Assembly (NCBI GenBank): GCA_964034945.1
Contig: OZ035960.1
Span: 82,460,148 to 82,524,147, forward strand
DNA from: Chrysopilus asiliformis
Taxonomy: Eukaryota; Arthropoda; Insecta; Diptera; Rhagionidae
Length of the DNA stretch: 64,000 nucleotides
Direction of reading: 5' to 3'
The notes under the pieces are model-generated. The model saw only the letters and a list, made by a program, of their open reading frames with translations, was not told where the DNA came from and made no database searches. A program made the position numbers and the translations under genes. Below are positions 48,760 to 59,801 of the stretch, piece by piece. Positions within the stretch are counted from its first letter, which is position 1, and the number at the start of each line of letters is the position of its first letter.

Positions 48760-51150
48760 TCCCGCTTAGGTCTATGAGAATAACATAAGGTCTTGCAAAG
48801 ATAACGTGATTATCCCTTTCCTCAAAGGCCATAGCCGAATAAGGTACTGAAAAGTGCCCTGGGACCGATTGATCTGAAATTTTTACCAGACGTTGGTATT
48901 GATGCAAGTACCGTTTCACGAAATTTTTAACCCTGCAAACCCCTTATAACGGCCGGAAGGGGCGGGAGAAGCAAAATCTTAAAAGTTAATTTTCTTGAGA
49001 ACCGCTTGTCCGATTTTTTTTGAAAAAAATATATGTTGTAGTGACGCATCCGACAATGTTGTGAAAAAAGTATAAAATCATTTTGACAAATTTAAATAGA
49101 AAAAAAAAATTTCTTAAAAATTCAAAATTTTTTTTCTCAGAATTTGGGCCGAACACGTCCTTCATATTTTCACAAAATAATCTTTGTTTAGCCTACTAAA
49201 ATATATATTTTTCTCAAAAAAATCGAAGTAGCAGAACATAGTTAAATATTTGATTTTAATATATCAGCACCAGTATCCTACATATATCCATATATTGATA
49301 TACAGAATATAAACTGTTATTTTTTTTTTTCAGATTAATTGCAATACTATGAAAAGTTAATGGACTCTAATTAACAATTTTTTTTTGTTAAAATACTTTT
49401 TTCATATCACATACAAAATAGAGGAAAACATCGAAAGTGTCATACTTGTGGGGGTTATTTAAAAAGACGATAAAATGCGATAAAAAAAAGTATTAACGAA
49501 TTTTAACAATTTATTATTACATGCACAACTAATTTTTTTTATGTCCCCCTCAATTATGCCTCCTTTTTCACGATTTCCCACAGTTAACCACTTCATTCAC
49601 TGCATTTTTTGGATTAATTGGCACGAAAAAATGATGTGTTTTTGTCGTCTAAAATGCTTTATTTGACTTTATTAAATACAAATCCTTTCAATTTTAAGGA
49701 CGAAAAATTAAAAAATAATATAAATATTATTGTCTGTATATCTAACGATGGTATATACTGTTTTTCGAAGTATTATACTGTTTTTCAGACTCCATAACTG
49801 CATACTGCTTTTTTCCCAAAAATACGTTCGGACAAAAATCAGTATATTTCACCTAAAAATTTAAAAAAGCGGTAAATCGATTTGAAAAAAAAACAGTATT
49901 TTTTTTCAAATAAAGCATTTTAGACGACAAAAACACATCATTTTTTCGTGCCAATTAATCCAAAAAATGCAGTGAATGAAGTGGTTAACTGTGGGAAATC
50001 GTGAAAAAGGAGGCATAATTGTGGGGGACATAAAAAAAATTAGTTGTGCATGTAATAATAAATTGTTAAAATTCGTTAATACTTTTTTTTTATCGCATTT
50101 TATCGTCTTTTTAAATAACCCCCACAAGTATGACACTTTCGATGTTTTCCTCTATTTTGTATGTGATATGAAAAAAGTATTTTAACAAAAAAAAATTGTT
50201 AATTAGAGTCCATTAACTTTTCATAGTATTGCAATTAATCTGAAAAAAAAATAACAGTTTATATTCTGTATATCAATATATGGATATATGCAGGATACTG
50301 GTGCTGATATATTAAAATCAAATATTTAACTATGTTCTGCTACTTCGATTTTTTTGAGAAAAATATATATTTTAGTAGGCTAAACAAAGATTATTTTGTG
50401 AAAATATAGAGGACGTGTTCGGCCCAAATTCTGAGAAAAAAAATTTTTAATTTCAAAATGATTTTATACTTTTTTCACAACATTGTCGGATGCGTCACTA
50501 CAACATATATTTTTTTCAAAAAAATCGGACAAGCGGTTCTCAAGAAAATTAACTTTTAAGATTTTGCTTCCCCCGCCCCTTCCGGCCGTTATAAGGGGTT
50601 TGCAGGGTTAAAAATTTCGTGAAACGGTACTTGCATCAATACCAACGTCTGGTAAAAATTTCAGATCAATCGGTCCCAGGGCACTTTTCAGTACCTTATT
50701 CGGCTATGGCCTTTTCCGGAAAAAATTTCGCTGAATCCAATTCTGACGTTAATAAGTCTGTGAATGCAATACAGAAGTCTGTAGGGATAACGGAAGGTCC
50801 TGTAAGTATAACGTGATTATTCTTTTCCTCAAATTTTCCGGGGAAAACCCTCATCTGGAGTTTTTTGGGGTAAGTGAATCCGATTCTGATGTTAAAAAGT
50901 CAGTAAAGATAACGAAAGATCCTGTAAGGATAACGTGATTATCCTTTTTCCTCAAAATTTCAGGAAAAAAAATCTCATCGGGGGTTTTTGAAGTCGCTGA
51001 CTCCAATTGTGGCGTTAAGAATTCTGTAAATATACTAGAAAGACCTGTAAGGACAACGTGAATACCGTTCTCCTCAAATTTTCCGAATAAAACTCATCTG
51101 GGAATTTTGGGATCACTGTATCCGATTCTGGAGTGCAAAATGTCTAAAAA
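48760..51150 (+). repeat. Family B repeat, copy 4, split by a Spy-like palindrome
   Basis: Left piece 48760-48826 ends cctttcctcaaa; right piece from 50712 begins ttttccggaaaa and carries about three and a half ~120-bp units to 51150. Joined, the pieces restore the family text ctcaaattttccgg. Confidence 0.8.
48827..50711. mobile_element. Spy-like fold-back transposon, 1885 bp near-perfect palindrome
   Basis: Ends GGCCATAGCCGAATAAGGTA, inverted. Left arm 48827-49671, right arm 49908-50711, about 236 bp of unique loop. The arms differ by a ~40-bp indel (near 49090) and scattered bases. Inserted exactly between AAA and TTT, with no target duplication, as shown by the family B sequence on both sides. 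That is the defining trait of the Spy group. No transposase, so non-autonomous. Confidence 0.82.
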
Positions 51151-52156
51151 GGATCAAAAGACTGCCAATGTTGAACTGTAATGATCGCCACCAGATAGGA
51201 AAATTGCCCAGCCCAATATACTATTACACTTAACGAATTTTCCAGTTCGTTTTTTATCGAATTTCCCAAGAATACCAGTGCCATTTAGACGTGAGGTAAT
51301 TTCATTCCTTATTCCAAAATTTTAGGGCAAGGGATGAATTGGGAATGATGCCTAATGTGATTCCTCCTGCATCTAGGTTTACCAGGTGTCACTTTAAAAG
51401 TGGCAATAGTCTTTAAAAGTGGCCGACCAGTACTTTCTTTTTTTTCTTTTTCTTTTTTTCTTTTTTTTCTTGTATCGGGCCTATGACATTTTACCAAACA
51501 GCTTCATTTACTTTACCGTTTTTAATTCCATATACATATAATATGACTTCCAAACCATGGTAACAAAAATACTGTTTATACATTTGATTTCAAAACCTTT
51601 TCAATTTAGAACTACAAAATCTAAAGTGATAAAACATTTCACAAAATTTATCAAATATTCCCCAATCCTGTTTTTTTTCTAGTTAAATTAATTTTTATTT
51701 AACTTTGTCAAAATGTTTTATCTATGAATATATCAAGAAGTACACTTATATTTCGAAATTCTAAGAATGTTTTAACCAATTCAGATAAGACTTTAAACAG
51801 TCACAGATATAACTAAGAACTAAGTAATTAAAATATATAAGATGAAACTAGAACTATGTATGAAGAAAAAATTCGATATATTAAATTTAAGATTTCAAGA
51901 TAGTAAATTTCAATTCTTGGAAAAAGAAGCATTTTAAATATTTAAAATATTAGATATGCTAAGCTAAAAATTTTGAATTGTTGACTAAAAGCTTCGTTTT
52001 TATTTTTTATTCAATTTGAAAAAATACAAAAATAAATAAAAATAAGAGTATTGTGCCATATTTTTAAAAGAAGATCATTTTATTTAAATTTCTTTATGCA
52101 TTCTCTATTCAGAAGACTACGCCAAAATTTCTATGTGAATTCAACTCCAAAAAATC
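51151..52156. other. AT-rich DNA with no supportable gene
   Basis: A CT-rich tract lies at about 51435-51475. Nothing else recognised. Confidence 0.45.
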
Positions 52157-52490
52157 TCAATTGGCGTTTTCTATTGAACACTCCGGAGCGTCCAAGGGTA
52201 GATCGCCAAAGGAACAAGATTTGGCGGTATCAGGGATACTGCGTAACCCAACATGGACATGAATATCTAGTAATTTTAATTTTTTTCCGAGTTTTTAAGA
52301 TTTACCGATCCTTTTATTAAGCTGAAACATTTTAAAATTCATTTTTTTTGTTAAAATTTAAATCTAAAAAAATGCAAGGGGATTGGTCCTTAAATGTTCT
52401 GCATAAGTGAAGTGCCATCTCGCGGAAATTTTTGAATTTAACTACGCCTGATCTACCCCTATGGCCAGGCTGGAGAAATTGAATACATCG
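52157..52490. mobile_element. MITE, family C, copy 2 (right end lost)
   Basis: ggcgttttctattgaacact through gatctacccctatgg to ggctggagaaatt matches copy 1 along most of its length; the terminal cggaaaacgcct is absent. Confidence 0.72.
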
Positions 52491-53199
52491 ATTCCTAATT
52501 CTGGAGACTTTTTTTGGATAGCTTAACTTTTTATCCCAACTTTTCTACCTGTCAGTGAAGGATTATAATGACATTATAGGGCCATGCAAAAATTTGAGTT
52601 TTAAGATGTTTTTCTCAGAGATGCAAATATAACGCTTTTTGAATGTGGGTCAGTTTGGGTTCAATGATGAATTGGATTCCTGTTTTTCAGTTGTGGTTCC
52701 TAATATTTGAAAATTTGGTTATGGTTCCCCAAAATGGTGTTTTTCAGTTTTAGTTTTTGGTTCGTTATCAAGTCATACCGATTAATTGGCTGCGGCTTCC
52801 AATAAAGAAAAATTGCAGAATATTAGAGGAAATCTGATTCCTTTTACAAATAAATTTTTAGATGTACCTTGTATTGCAATTAAATTTCTTAATTTTCCAA
52901 AACAACTGCTTTCAAAAATTTCTAAATGCGTGTTGTAGAGAAAACTTTAGAATACCAGTTTCCCGTCTCCAATTTTCAAAGCATCAAAATATTAATAAAA
53001 TTCTCCTTTATTATTGATGGAAATTGTTTGTTCGTTGGTTTTGTAAATATTCAAGTATGTATTATTTTTAACAACAAAAAAAATATTTTAATAGAACCGC
53101 AGCTTTTATGTAAACCTTCGGTCGGACTCTAGTTATATTTGTTGAATTATATTTCTTGTTTTTTGGATACTAGATTTACGTAGAAAAATTCTAGACTAT
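52491..53199. other. Non-coding DNA, nothing recognised
   Basis: No supportable feature. Confidence 0.4.
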
Positions 53200-54310
53200 T
53201 ATGGGGTCGGTAATTAATAATTCAGCTGCTATGCACAAGGCTGTCGGCAGCTTCGAGCCTTTAAACCAAAACGTTCATGATACCAACATAACGTTGAGTT
53301 TTGCTGATTCGAATTTAGTTGGTTGGATATAGAACACATACTATTATGACGACCTGAAGTTGAAGATCTTGCTCTGCGAGTCGACTTTGAGGATTGTAAA
53401 TTTGCCTCGACGTGACGAAAAGGCTTCAACTTGCAAAAATTCTGTTGTTTCAGCCATTTTGTCTGCTAAAGCGGCAACTTTGTCTAACGAATCACTGCTT
53501 GTTGTTATTATTGTGCGAATATTAGTGGGAGGTCATTGCATCCACATTGATTTCAATAATTCTTTGTTGACTTTATTTTCGGCAAGTTCGCGCATTTCAC
53601 GTAACAAATGCGAAGGTTTAGAATCCCCCAACTCCAATTCCTCCAAAAGTTTTCGTAACCTTTTTGTCTCGGATTCCCCATATTGTTCGATGAGTCTCTA
53701 TTTAAGGGTAGCATGCATTTGTTCACTGGGCGGGTGCAAAATCAAATCACTAATTTGTGACAAAACGTTTGATTGCATCGCTGCAACAACAGTATGATAT
53801 TTAGTTGCGTCCACAGTTACGCCAAAAAATTGCGACTCCACTTGAGCAAACCACAGGAGGGGTTTCGCCTTCCAGAAAGGTGGAACTTTTACAGAAACTC
53901 TGGCTAATTCCGATGTTGCAGCAATCGGAATTCCCGAAACAGAACTGTGTAAATCCAAATTCGATGTTAGAGACGTTTCTCTGGCTGAATTTGTTCCGTC
54001 CGTACTCATTGTTTTTAATTTTTCTCGAAAATTCCAGAATGTGGCGTTCGTTTTTTGTTATCGAAAATCTTTTGTTTTCTTACAACACACGGAGCGTATT
54101 TCGTTATTTCGGGGTCACCAGTATGGGGGTCGGTAATTATAATTCAGCTACTTATTTGTATTTAACAATTATTTATTAATGATATAAAAAGTTATAGTAA
54201 TCGGCAATTAAAGTAAACCGGAGCGACATTTTAGTCTCGGAATACTTGTTAATTCAACGAAGGTTGAAGTTGAACTGCAACTGAGAACTTGATATTGGTA
54301 TTGCCACACT
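53200..54310 (-). mobile_element. LTR retrotransposon relic (Gypsy-type gag), internally deleted
   Basis: Minus strand. A probable 5' LTR occupies about 54126-54308; ctggtgaccccga follows it (53-54.12 kb side), fitting a primer-binding site, then a leader and gag. The LTR end text gctgaatta...accgacccc recurs at 53200-53232, so the 3' part, including pol, has been lost. LTR limits are approximate. Confidence 0.68.
53340..54009 (-). pseudogene. Gag-like relic of LTR retrotransposon
   Basis: Frame opens MSTDGTNSARETS and contains VKVPPFWKAKPLLWFAQVES, a phrase typical of insect Gypsy-type Gag, followed by a capsid-like helix region (KLLEELELGDSKPSHLLREM). A TAG near 53700 and a TGA near 53540 interrupt the frame, so no full Gag can be made. 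No protease, RT or integrase is present. Confidence 0.8.
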
Positions 54311-54989
54311 CTAAATCTAGTCAAGAATAGAAAGTAGCGTATAAACTAAGTCCGGTATTACACTTGGCTTATTTAAGCCGGCAACTTTTGGGCTTAATAA
54401 GCCAATGTGCTTACATTTGTGGCTTAAGTAAGCCAATCCTGTTTGCATATGCTACACAAGTTTACATGGGTGTGTGTGGACTCAACATCAGTCGTGCTTC
54501 AGTTGCCAGCAGTTAACATGGACACCACCACTGAAATTGCCGCTGCGATTTGTGTAGTGGCTGCTGTTGCCTTGATTTTGGATTTTGAAGAAAATAAGGT
54601 TGCTAAAAAACGAATATGGGTCAAAGAATGGAGGAAAAAAAGAGAGGAAAATGGAAGTTATAATTTTTTAACGAAAGAACTAAAAGTTTGTGATAATTTT
54701 GCATATAAAAACTATGTGAGAATGAATGAAAACAGTTTCTTGGAAATTTTAAATTACATTCGGAAAGATATTACCAAAAAAAACACCTATATGAGAAATG
54801 CGGTTTCTGCTGAAGAGAGATTAGCTGTAACTTTAAGATTTCTTGCCACTGGAGAATCCTTCCGAAGTTTGGAATATCAAACGAGATTGTCATTTATGTT
54901 CATAGGTAAAACTGTAATGCAAGTGGCAACAGCAATTTATAACAACATGGCTGATAAATTTTTAAAAGTAATGGATGTTTTTAGTATTT

Positions 54990-55549
54990 TTATACCCGTA
55001 TGGTGAAACCAAAGGGTATATTAACTTTGCCTTACCGTTTGTAACGCCAAGATCCCGTCATCACACACAAAAATGAATTACACCAGTGTGTTTAGAATGA
55101 TAAACATATTTAATTTTTGCATGTCCGTCCGTCTGTCCGTCCGTCTGTCCGTCCGTCTGTCTGTCCGTCTGTCTGTCCGTCTGTGGCGCGGATTGCGAGC
55201 GCACGGATTGAGCTAGAGACTTGAAATTTTGCACAGATCCATTTTTTGTAAAATGCGAGGCTAAGTTCGTTAATGGGCAAAAATGGACCATTAGGGGGGG
55301 TACCCCCCATACGAACGAAAACGTTTTTTGTAAATATCGCAAAAATGGTGCACAAAAGTTATTTAGGATATGATTCTACATAAAACTTCCATACATCAAA
55401 ATCCGATTGGAATAAATTTTAAAAAATCTTATTGGAAAGTTTGACTTCAAAGTGGAATTTTGGTACAACTGTTCGAATTTTGATACGAATATCACCATAC
55501 GGGTATCCAATGATTGCCAGATTGGCAATTATAGCTTTTGTTATGTTTT
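54990..55549 (+). mobile_element. Helentron/DINE-1-like element (family A, copy 4) in Harbinger intron
   Basis: Starts ttatacccgtatggtgaaac, GTCC/GTCT tract 55124-55182, ends attggcaattatagcttttg ttatgtttt. It lies wholly between the transposase donor and acceptor. Confidence 0.86.
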
Positions 55550-56643
55550 ATTTTAATATTTTTTAATCGTATGTTTCATTTTAGTTTCCAGAAAAAAAAG
55601 ATGATTGGCAACAGATAGCCCAAGAATTTGCGGTACGATGGCAATTTCCATTATGTCTTGGTGCTTTGGACGGAAAACACATAAGATTTAAGACTGCAAA
55701 GAAGGACGGATCGAAATTTTATAATTACAAAGGTTTTCACAGCATAGTTTTATTAGCGCTATCAGATTCAAACTATAAATTCACATATGGCTGTAATGGA
55801 CGAATAAGTGATGGAGGAGTGCTAAGCAAATCAAAATTAAGAAAAATTTTAACAACCCCGAACAACACTTTCCTGAAGATGTGGAAATAGGGCAAAGAAG
55901 GAAATTACCGCATATGTTATTATTGGTCATGATGCATTTCCTTTAGAAACACATATATTGAAGCCTTATATTTGGAAAACAATGGACAAGAGGGAACAAA
56001 ATTTTAATATTAGACTAAGCAGAGCTCGACAATGTGTTGAACATAGTTTTGGAATGCTGTCCAATCGATTTAAAATTTTCCAAACAACCATAAATTTAAA
56101 CCAATTCAAAGTTAAAGAAATAGTAAAAGCTTGTTGTGTTTTACACAATTTTTATACCCGTATGGTGAAACCAAAGGGTATATTAACTTTGCTTTACCGT
56201 TTGTAACGCCAAGATCCCGTCATCACACACAAAAATGAATTACACCAGTGTGTTTAGAATGATAAAAAAATTGAATTTTCCATGTCCGTCCGTCTGTCTG
56301 TCTGTCTGTGGCGCAGATTGCGGGCGCACGGATTGAGCTAGAGACTTGAAATTTTGCGCAGATTCGTTTTTCGTAAAATGCGAGGCTAAGTTCGTTAATG
56401 GGCAAAAATGGACCATTAGGGGGGGTACCCCCCATACGAACGAAAACGATTTTTGCGAATATCTCAAAAACGGTGCATCTTATCAAAAAAGTGCAAGAAC
56501 AAAAGTTATTCAGGATATTATTCTACATAAAACTCCCATACATCAAAATTCGATTGGAACAAATTTTAAAAAATATTATTGGAAAGTTTGACTTCATAGT
56601 GGAATTTTGATAAAACTGTTCGCCATTCTCTTAAATCACCATA

Positions 56644-57630
56644 GGGTAAAGTCGGGTAATATGGCACCCTTTTTTTTAAATCGGCATAACCCAAAAAGTA
56701 AAAGAGATTTTTGATTCAAACAAAAACGTTTTTATTCTTAAAATCAACTAGTAAAACAAAAATAAAAAATAAATAGGATTTCACTCCTAAAAAAGTAAAA
56801 ATTTTAACAAAATATAAATTCATTGAAAAAACCATATCCCCCAAAAGTGTAGGGGATACGGCACCCTACCTTAGGTGATATGGCACCCTACTTGTTTTTG
56901 AAGTCCTTTTTGCCACACGAGTTGCAAGTGTTGACAAATGATGTGCATGAGTCATGGGACCACAAATGGCAAACAATGCATTTAACCCACTCGTCGGGTT
57001 TAGTGGTCTTAGCATAGTCTTCACCACATCCAGTGCAAATGTTTTCCTCAAAATCTTCAAACCTATCGGAGTCGTCTTGTAATGCAATATTTTCTTCTTC
57101 AGATGTGGTTTCATCTACCATCGCTCGTTCTTTCGTAATTGATTTTTTTTTGATTAGTTACGTTTTCTGAGGAAGTAAGGATTGGAGCCTTTTGTTTTCT
57201 CGGGTTTGGCACCCGTTCCATATCACCTCAGAAAAAAGGTGCCATTTCTCCTTTCACACATCGCCAATGATTTTCATATTTTACTGAAAACTCGCGCTCA
57301 ATCAAGTCTGTTTCATACACACAAACGAAAACACATCAGATTCTGCTTGTTTTGGTTTGTGAACGGTAAACTTGCTCCAACTGTACTTACCAAAATTCAG
57401 CCACTCAAAAAACAACAAAAAGTAGTTCGTCTAAAATTTCAACTTTTTTTTCCTGTTCTGTCACACAAAAACAAAATGAAAAGAGCTTTTGTTTCGCGGT
57501 CTTCACACTTCGGCCTTATTGGAGAAACTGAACTAAGTTCTTGGAGAATGATTTTGATTCTAGTGTTGCCAATGGGAGAATTTGAAAGGGTGCCATATCA
57601 CCTAAAGTGCCATATCACCCGACTTTACCC
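56644..57630. mobile_element. pogo-like non-autonomous element A (TA target site)
   Basis: TIRs GGGTAAAGTCGGGTRATATG continuing gcac; TA on both sides (56642-56643, 57631-57632). Carries a PHD-type zinc-finger frame on the minus strand and several extra copies of gatatggcaccct. Confidence 0.85.
56888..57121 (-). pseudogene. PHD-like zinc finger from a pogo/Tigger-type transposase C-terminus
   Basis: 77-aa frame with acidic start and the finger C-x2-C (CTGCGEDY), then WVKCIVCHLWSHDSC and CNSC: a C4HC3 arrangement. Many insect pogo-like transposases end with such a finger. The DDE domain is absent. The frame ends in a Lys-rich tail. Confidence 0.72.
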
Positions 57631-58044
57631 TACGGGTTTTCAATAATTACCAGATTGGCAATTATAGCTTTTGTTATGTTTTAATTTGTAAAAATCAATA
57701 TTCTAACGAAATTTTGAATAATTCAAATAGCACGAACCAAATTAATGATAACACAAATAGAAAAAAATTTATGCAATCTCACCAAAATACTAGGCCAAAA
57801 TACTAAATTCAGCTAAATAAATTAGATCAAAATTTGCTGATTATTTTTGTGAAGAAGGAAATGTTGATTTTTTTAATAAACAAAATACTTAAGTATAATA
57901 TAAAATATTTTATGAACACGCGTGAAATCCGAACAATACACATAAAACGATTGCACCTTAATGATTTCACTGGACTTTTTCCGATCACAATTAATAAGTT
58001 TTACACGAATAATAAATTAAACGAAAAAACATAAAAACTATTAC

Positions 58045-58100
58045 GGTCTAACCTTGTATGCATTTCGAATCTGTTCGATTCATCATCAGCATCACGATTG
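58045..58100 (-). ncRNA. Candidate hammerhead ribozyme in Penelope 3' region
   Basis: Minus strand: CTGATGA (58083-58089), stem II GAATC/GATTC with loop GAACA, GAAA (58063-58066), self-complementary ATGCAT as minimal stem III, then A, with predicted cleavage between 58057 and 58056. Stem I is weak: only two clear pairs next to the core, so the motif may be decayed or need an internal loop. Confidence 0.65.
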
Positions 58101-58326
58101 ATCGTCATTCCATCCTTCGGCAAGTAAATAGATAGGAATCTATGTTACCGTTGTCTTTGTTTAGTGCATTACGGTCATTTTTAATATAAAAGCTTTCGTA
58201 GCCATCCAACAGTTTTTCGTCATTAACTTGTTTTACAAGTTCAACATTGTTTATATTGACATCATGTCCATTCGTCAGTACATGTTCAGCAATTGCTGAT
58301 TTTGTCGCTTGATTATTTTTAATATA

Positions 58327-59266
58327 GGGGAGACTCGTCCTCGTTGTCACAAGTACTAGTTGTCACAATGGCTATATCTCTTAATTCAGAAATATTTTTG
58401 AAATCGGTTCTTCGGCAATTTCGAAGCGCACTCCACCACTACCAACCTCAGAAAGTGTCCTGGCGATCGACCTCATGTGTTACGTTTTTTAACTCGAAAT
58501 CAAAAAATATCGTTAGCGAGTAAATTCTAATGGGTTTATTGATTTTGTTTTTTTTGTCATACATTATTAAGATAGAAATGTATTTTGATTGATTTTTCTT
58601 AGGACATTGATGGACTTTAAACGTAATTTTGAGTGTTTAGGTTTTACGTTAAATGTTATAGGTGTAAATGGCTGTCAAAAATTATTTGTCTGGCGGTACT
58701 AGTTGTCACAGGGGCTATTTGTTTGTCTCAGGGCTACTGCAGAGCAGGAAAATCTGCAGGGCAGAAAAATCTGAAGAATCTAAAACCCCAGAAACATAAG
58801 AAGCAGGAAAATAAAGGACTTGAGATATAGAAATGAGTTGTTAACAGCGATGGAGACGAAGACAACGAAGAACTTTGTTATGTGGTTTGTTATGAAACTT
58901 GGTCAAGTAGCAAACCCAATGCAGGGTGCGTTCAGTGCATCAAATGCAGACTGTGGGCTCATGCTAGATCTGCGGGGCAAAGAGTTTTTTTTTGTTACCC
59001 TAATTACGCCGGGAATGACCTGTGACAACGAGGACCGCACGTTGTGACAACCAACCCCAGCCTTGGGGTAAGTTGTCACAGTAGACTTAAATTTTTATTA
59101 CATTATTTTCATGACGTTATTACTTGAAATTTTAAATAATTTGTACAATTAATGAAGGACGAAAGCCCGAATATATGATTTATGCGTTTGACTTGGCAAT
59201 TTAACTTCATTGTCTCCAGAAATAAGGATTTTTATGATTTTTGTGACAACTAGGACCAGTCTCCCC
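58327..59266. mobile_element. pogo-like non-autonomous element B (TA target site)
   Basis: TIRs GGGGAGACTSGTCCTMGTTG continuing tcacaa; TA on both sides (58325-58326, 59267-59268). Removing it rejoins the Penelope reading frame (HLT-YIKNN). It has repeated agttgtcaca blocks and a zinc-finger remnant at 58845-59015. Confidence 0.87.
58845..59015 (+). pseudogene. PHD-like finger remnant of a pogo-type transposase
   Basis: A plus-strand frame reads DGDEDNEELCYVVCYETWSS, SKPNAGCVQCIKCRLWAHA, with the later Cys mostly lost (SAGQRVFFCY). C-x2-C...C-x2-C...WAH matches the C-terminal finger of pogo-like transposases. The frame is decayed. Confidence 0.65.
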
Positions 59267-59801
59267 TATGTCAAATGTTCTTTAAAACGTTTTGCAATAG
59301 TCCTTTTTGTTTGTCCGTAATATTTTCGTTCGCAATTGTCACACTTTATCGAATAAATTCCTGATTTTTCGAGTGTTTTAATTTTGTCTTTTGGATTACC
59401 TAGCACATTAGATAATTTGTTGTTGCTTTTATATACAATTTGTAAGTCATTTTCGTTAAATTTTTGTTTTAATTTGTAAGTTATTTCGGGCACAAAAGAC
59501 ATTGAAACTCGTTTCTTTTGGTTTTTGTCATTATTTAAGGTGAAGAATGTCGAACAATTTTCACGAAAAACTTTCTTTGAGTGTTTTTTGATTAGTGAAT
59601 CTACTAGATTATCGTCATACCCGTTGATTTTTGCAACATTCTTAATGTGTTCGTGTTCGTATTCTTTATGTGTTCGAACTTAAGTATATTTTAATTATAT
59701 TTATTAATGTAATAATATTAAAACAAACTTATATTTATAGTTATTAAGAATAACATATATTAATAATAAAAATATATTTGAAGTTAAAAAAAATCTTTTT
59801 G

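Larger units (their letters stand above)
56151..57682 (+). mobile_element. Helentron/DINE-1-like element (family A, copy 5), split by a pogo-like element
   Basis: Same family text; the insertion at 56644-57630 lies in the internal inverted copy of the start (caccata...cggg). Removing both restores the Harbinger reading frame around VLHN. Confidence 0.86.
54350..57806 (+). mobile_element. PIF/Harbinger transposon (transposase part) with nested insertions
   Basis: Left end GTCCGGTATTACACTTGGCT after TAA, the expected 3-bp target site. The right end was not found; the element may extend past a Penelope insertion to the MADF gene at 60.7-61.1 kb, or may be truncated. Confidence 0.68.
54518..57806 (+). 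pseudogene. PIF/Harbinger DDE transposase, two exons, frameshifted and interrupted
   Basis: Nuclease that would move the Harbinger element. Exon 1 54518-54967 (MDTTTEIAAAICVV..., then VRMNENSFLEILNYIRKDIT and RLAVTLRFLATGESFRSLEY), donor AAA|GTAATG; exon 2 from 55585, acceptor cattttag (FPEKKDDWQQIAQEF). Catalytic residues: first Asp in LGALDGKHI, second Asp in VIIGHDAFPL (usually GDDAF), Glu in CVEHSFGML. Two frameshifts lie at about 55850 and 55910. The tail is split after VLHN by a Helentron-like insertion (56151-57682) and resumes as ICKNQYSNEIL to TAA at 57804. The intron holds another Helentron-like copy. Confidence 0.88.
58105..59660 (-). pseudogene. Penelope RT C-terminus with GIY-YIG endonuclease (split)
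   Basis: Upstream part reads EHIKNVAKINGYDDN, MSFVPEITYKLKQKF, NKLSNVLGNPKDK and the nuclease SGIYSIKCDNCERKYYGQTK ... RFKEHLT. After the insertion it continues YIKNNQATKSAIAEHVLTNG and DGYESFYIKND, the conserved end of Penelope-like proteins. GIY...YYG and the following Arg/Glu-region motifs are intact. The RT domain is missing, so it is inactive. Confidence 0.88.
58030..59670 (-). mobile_element. Penelope-like element, 5'-truncated, interrupted by a pogo-like element
   Basis: Minus strand. Holds the C-terminal end of the RT protein with a GIY-YIG nuclease, and a 3' region with a hammerhead-like motif. A 940-bp insertion (58327-59266) splits it. Confidence 0.85.

Noticed and set aside
49906..50185. 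Overlapping ORFs on both strands in the palindrome
   Set aside because: AT-rich frames in a fold-back arm with no domain; the two strands mirror each other because of the palindrome.
53360..53797. 145-aa plus-strand ORF
   Set aside because: Shadow of the minus-strand gag relic; no domain of its own.
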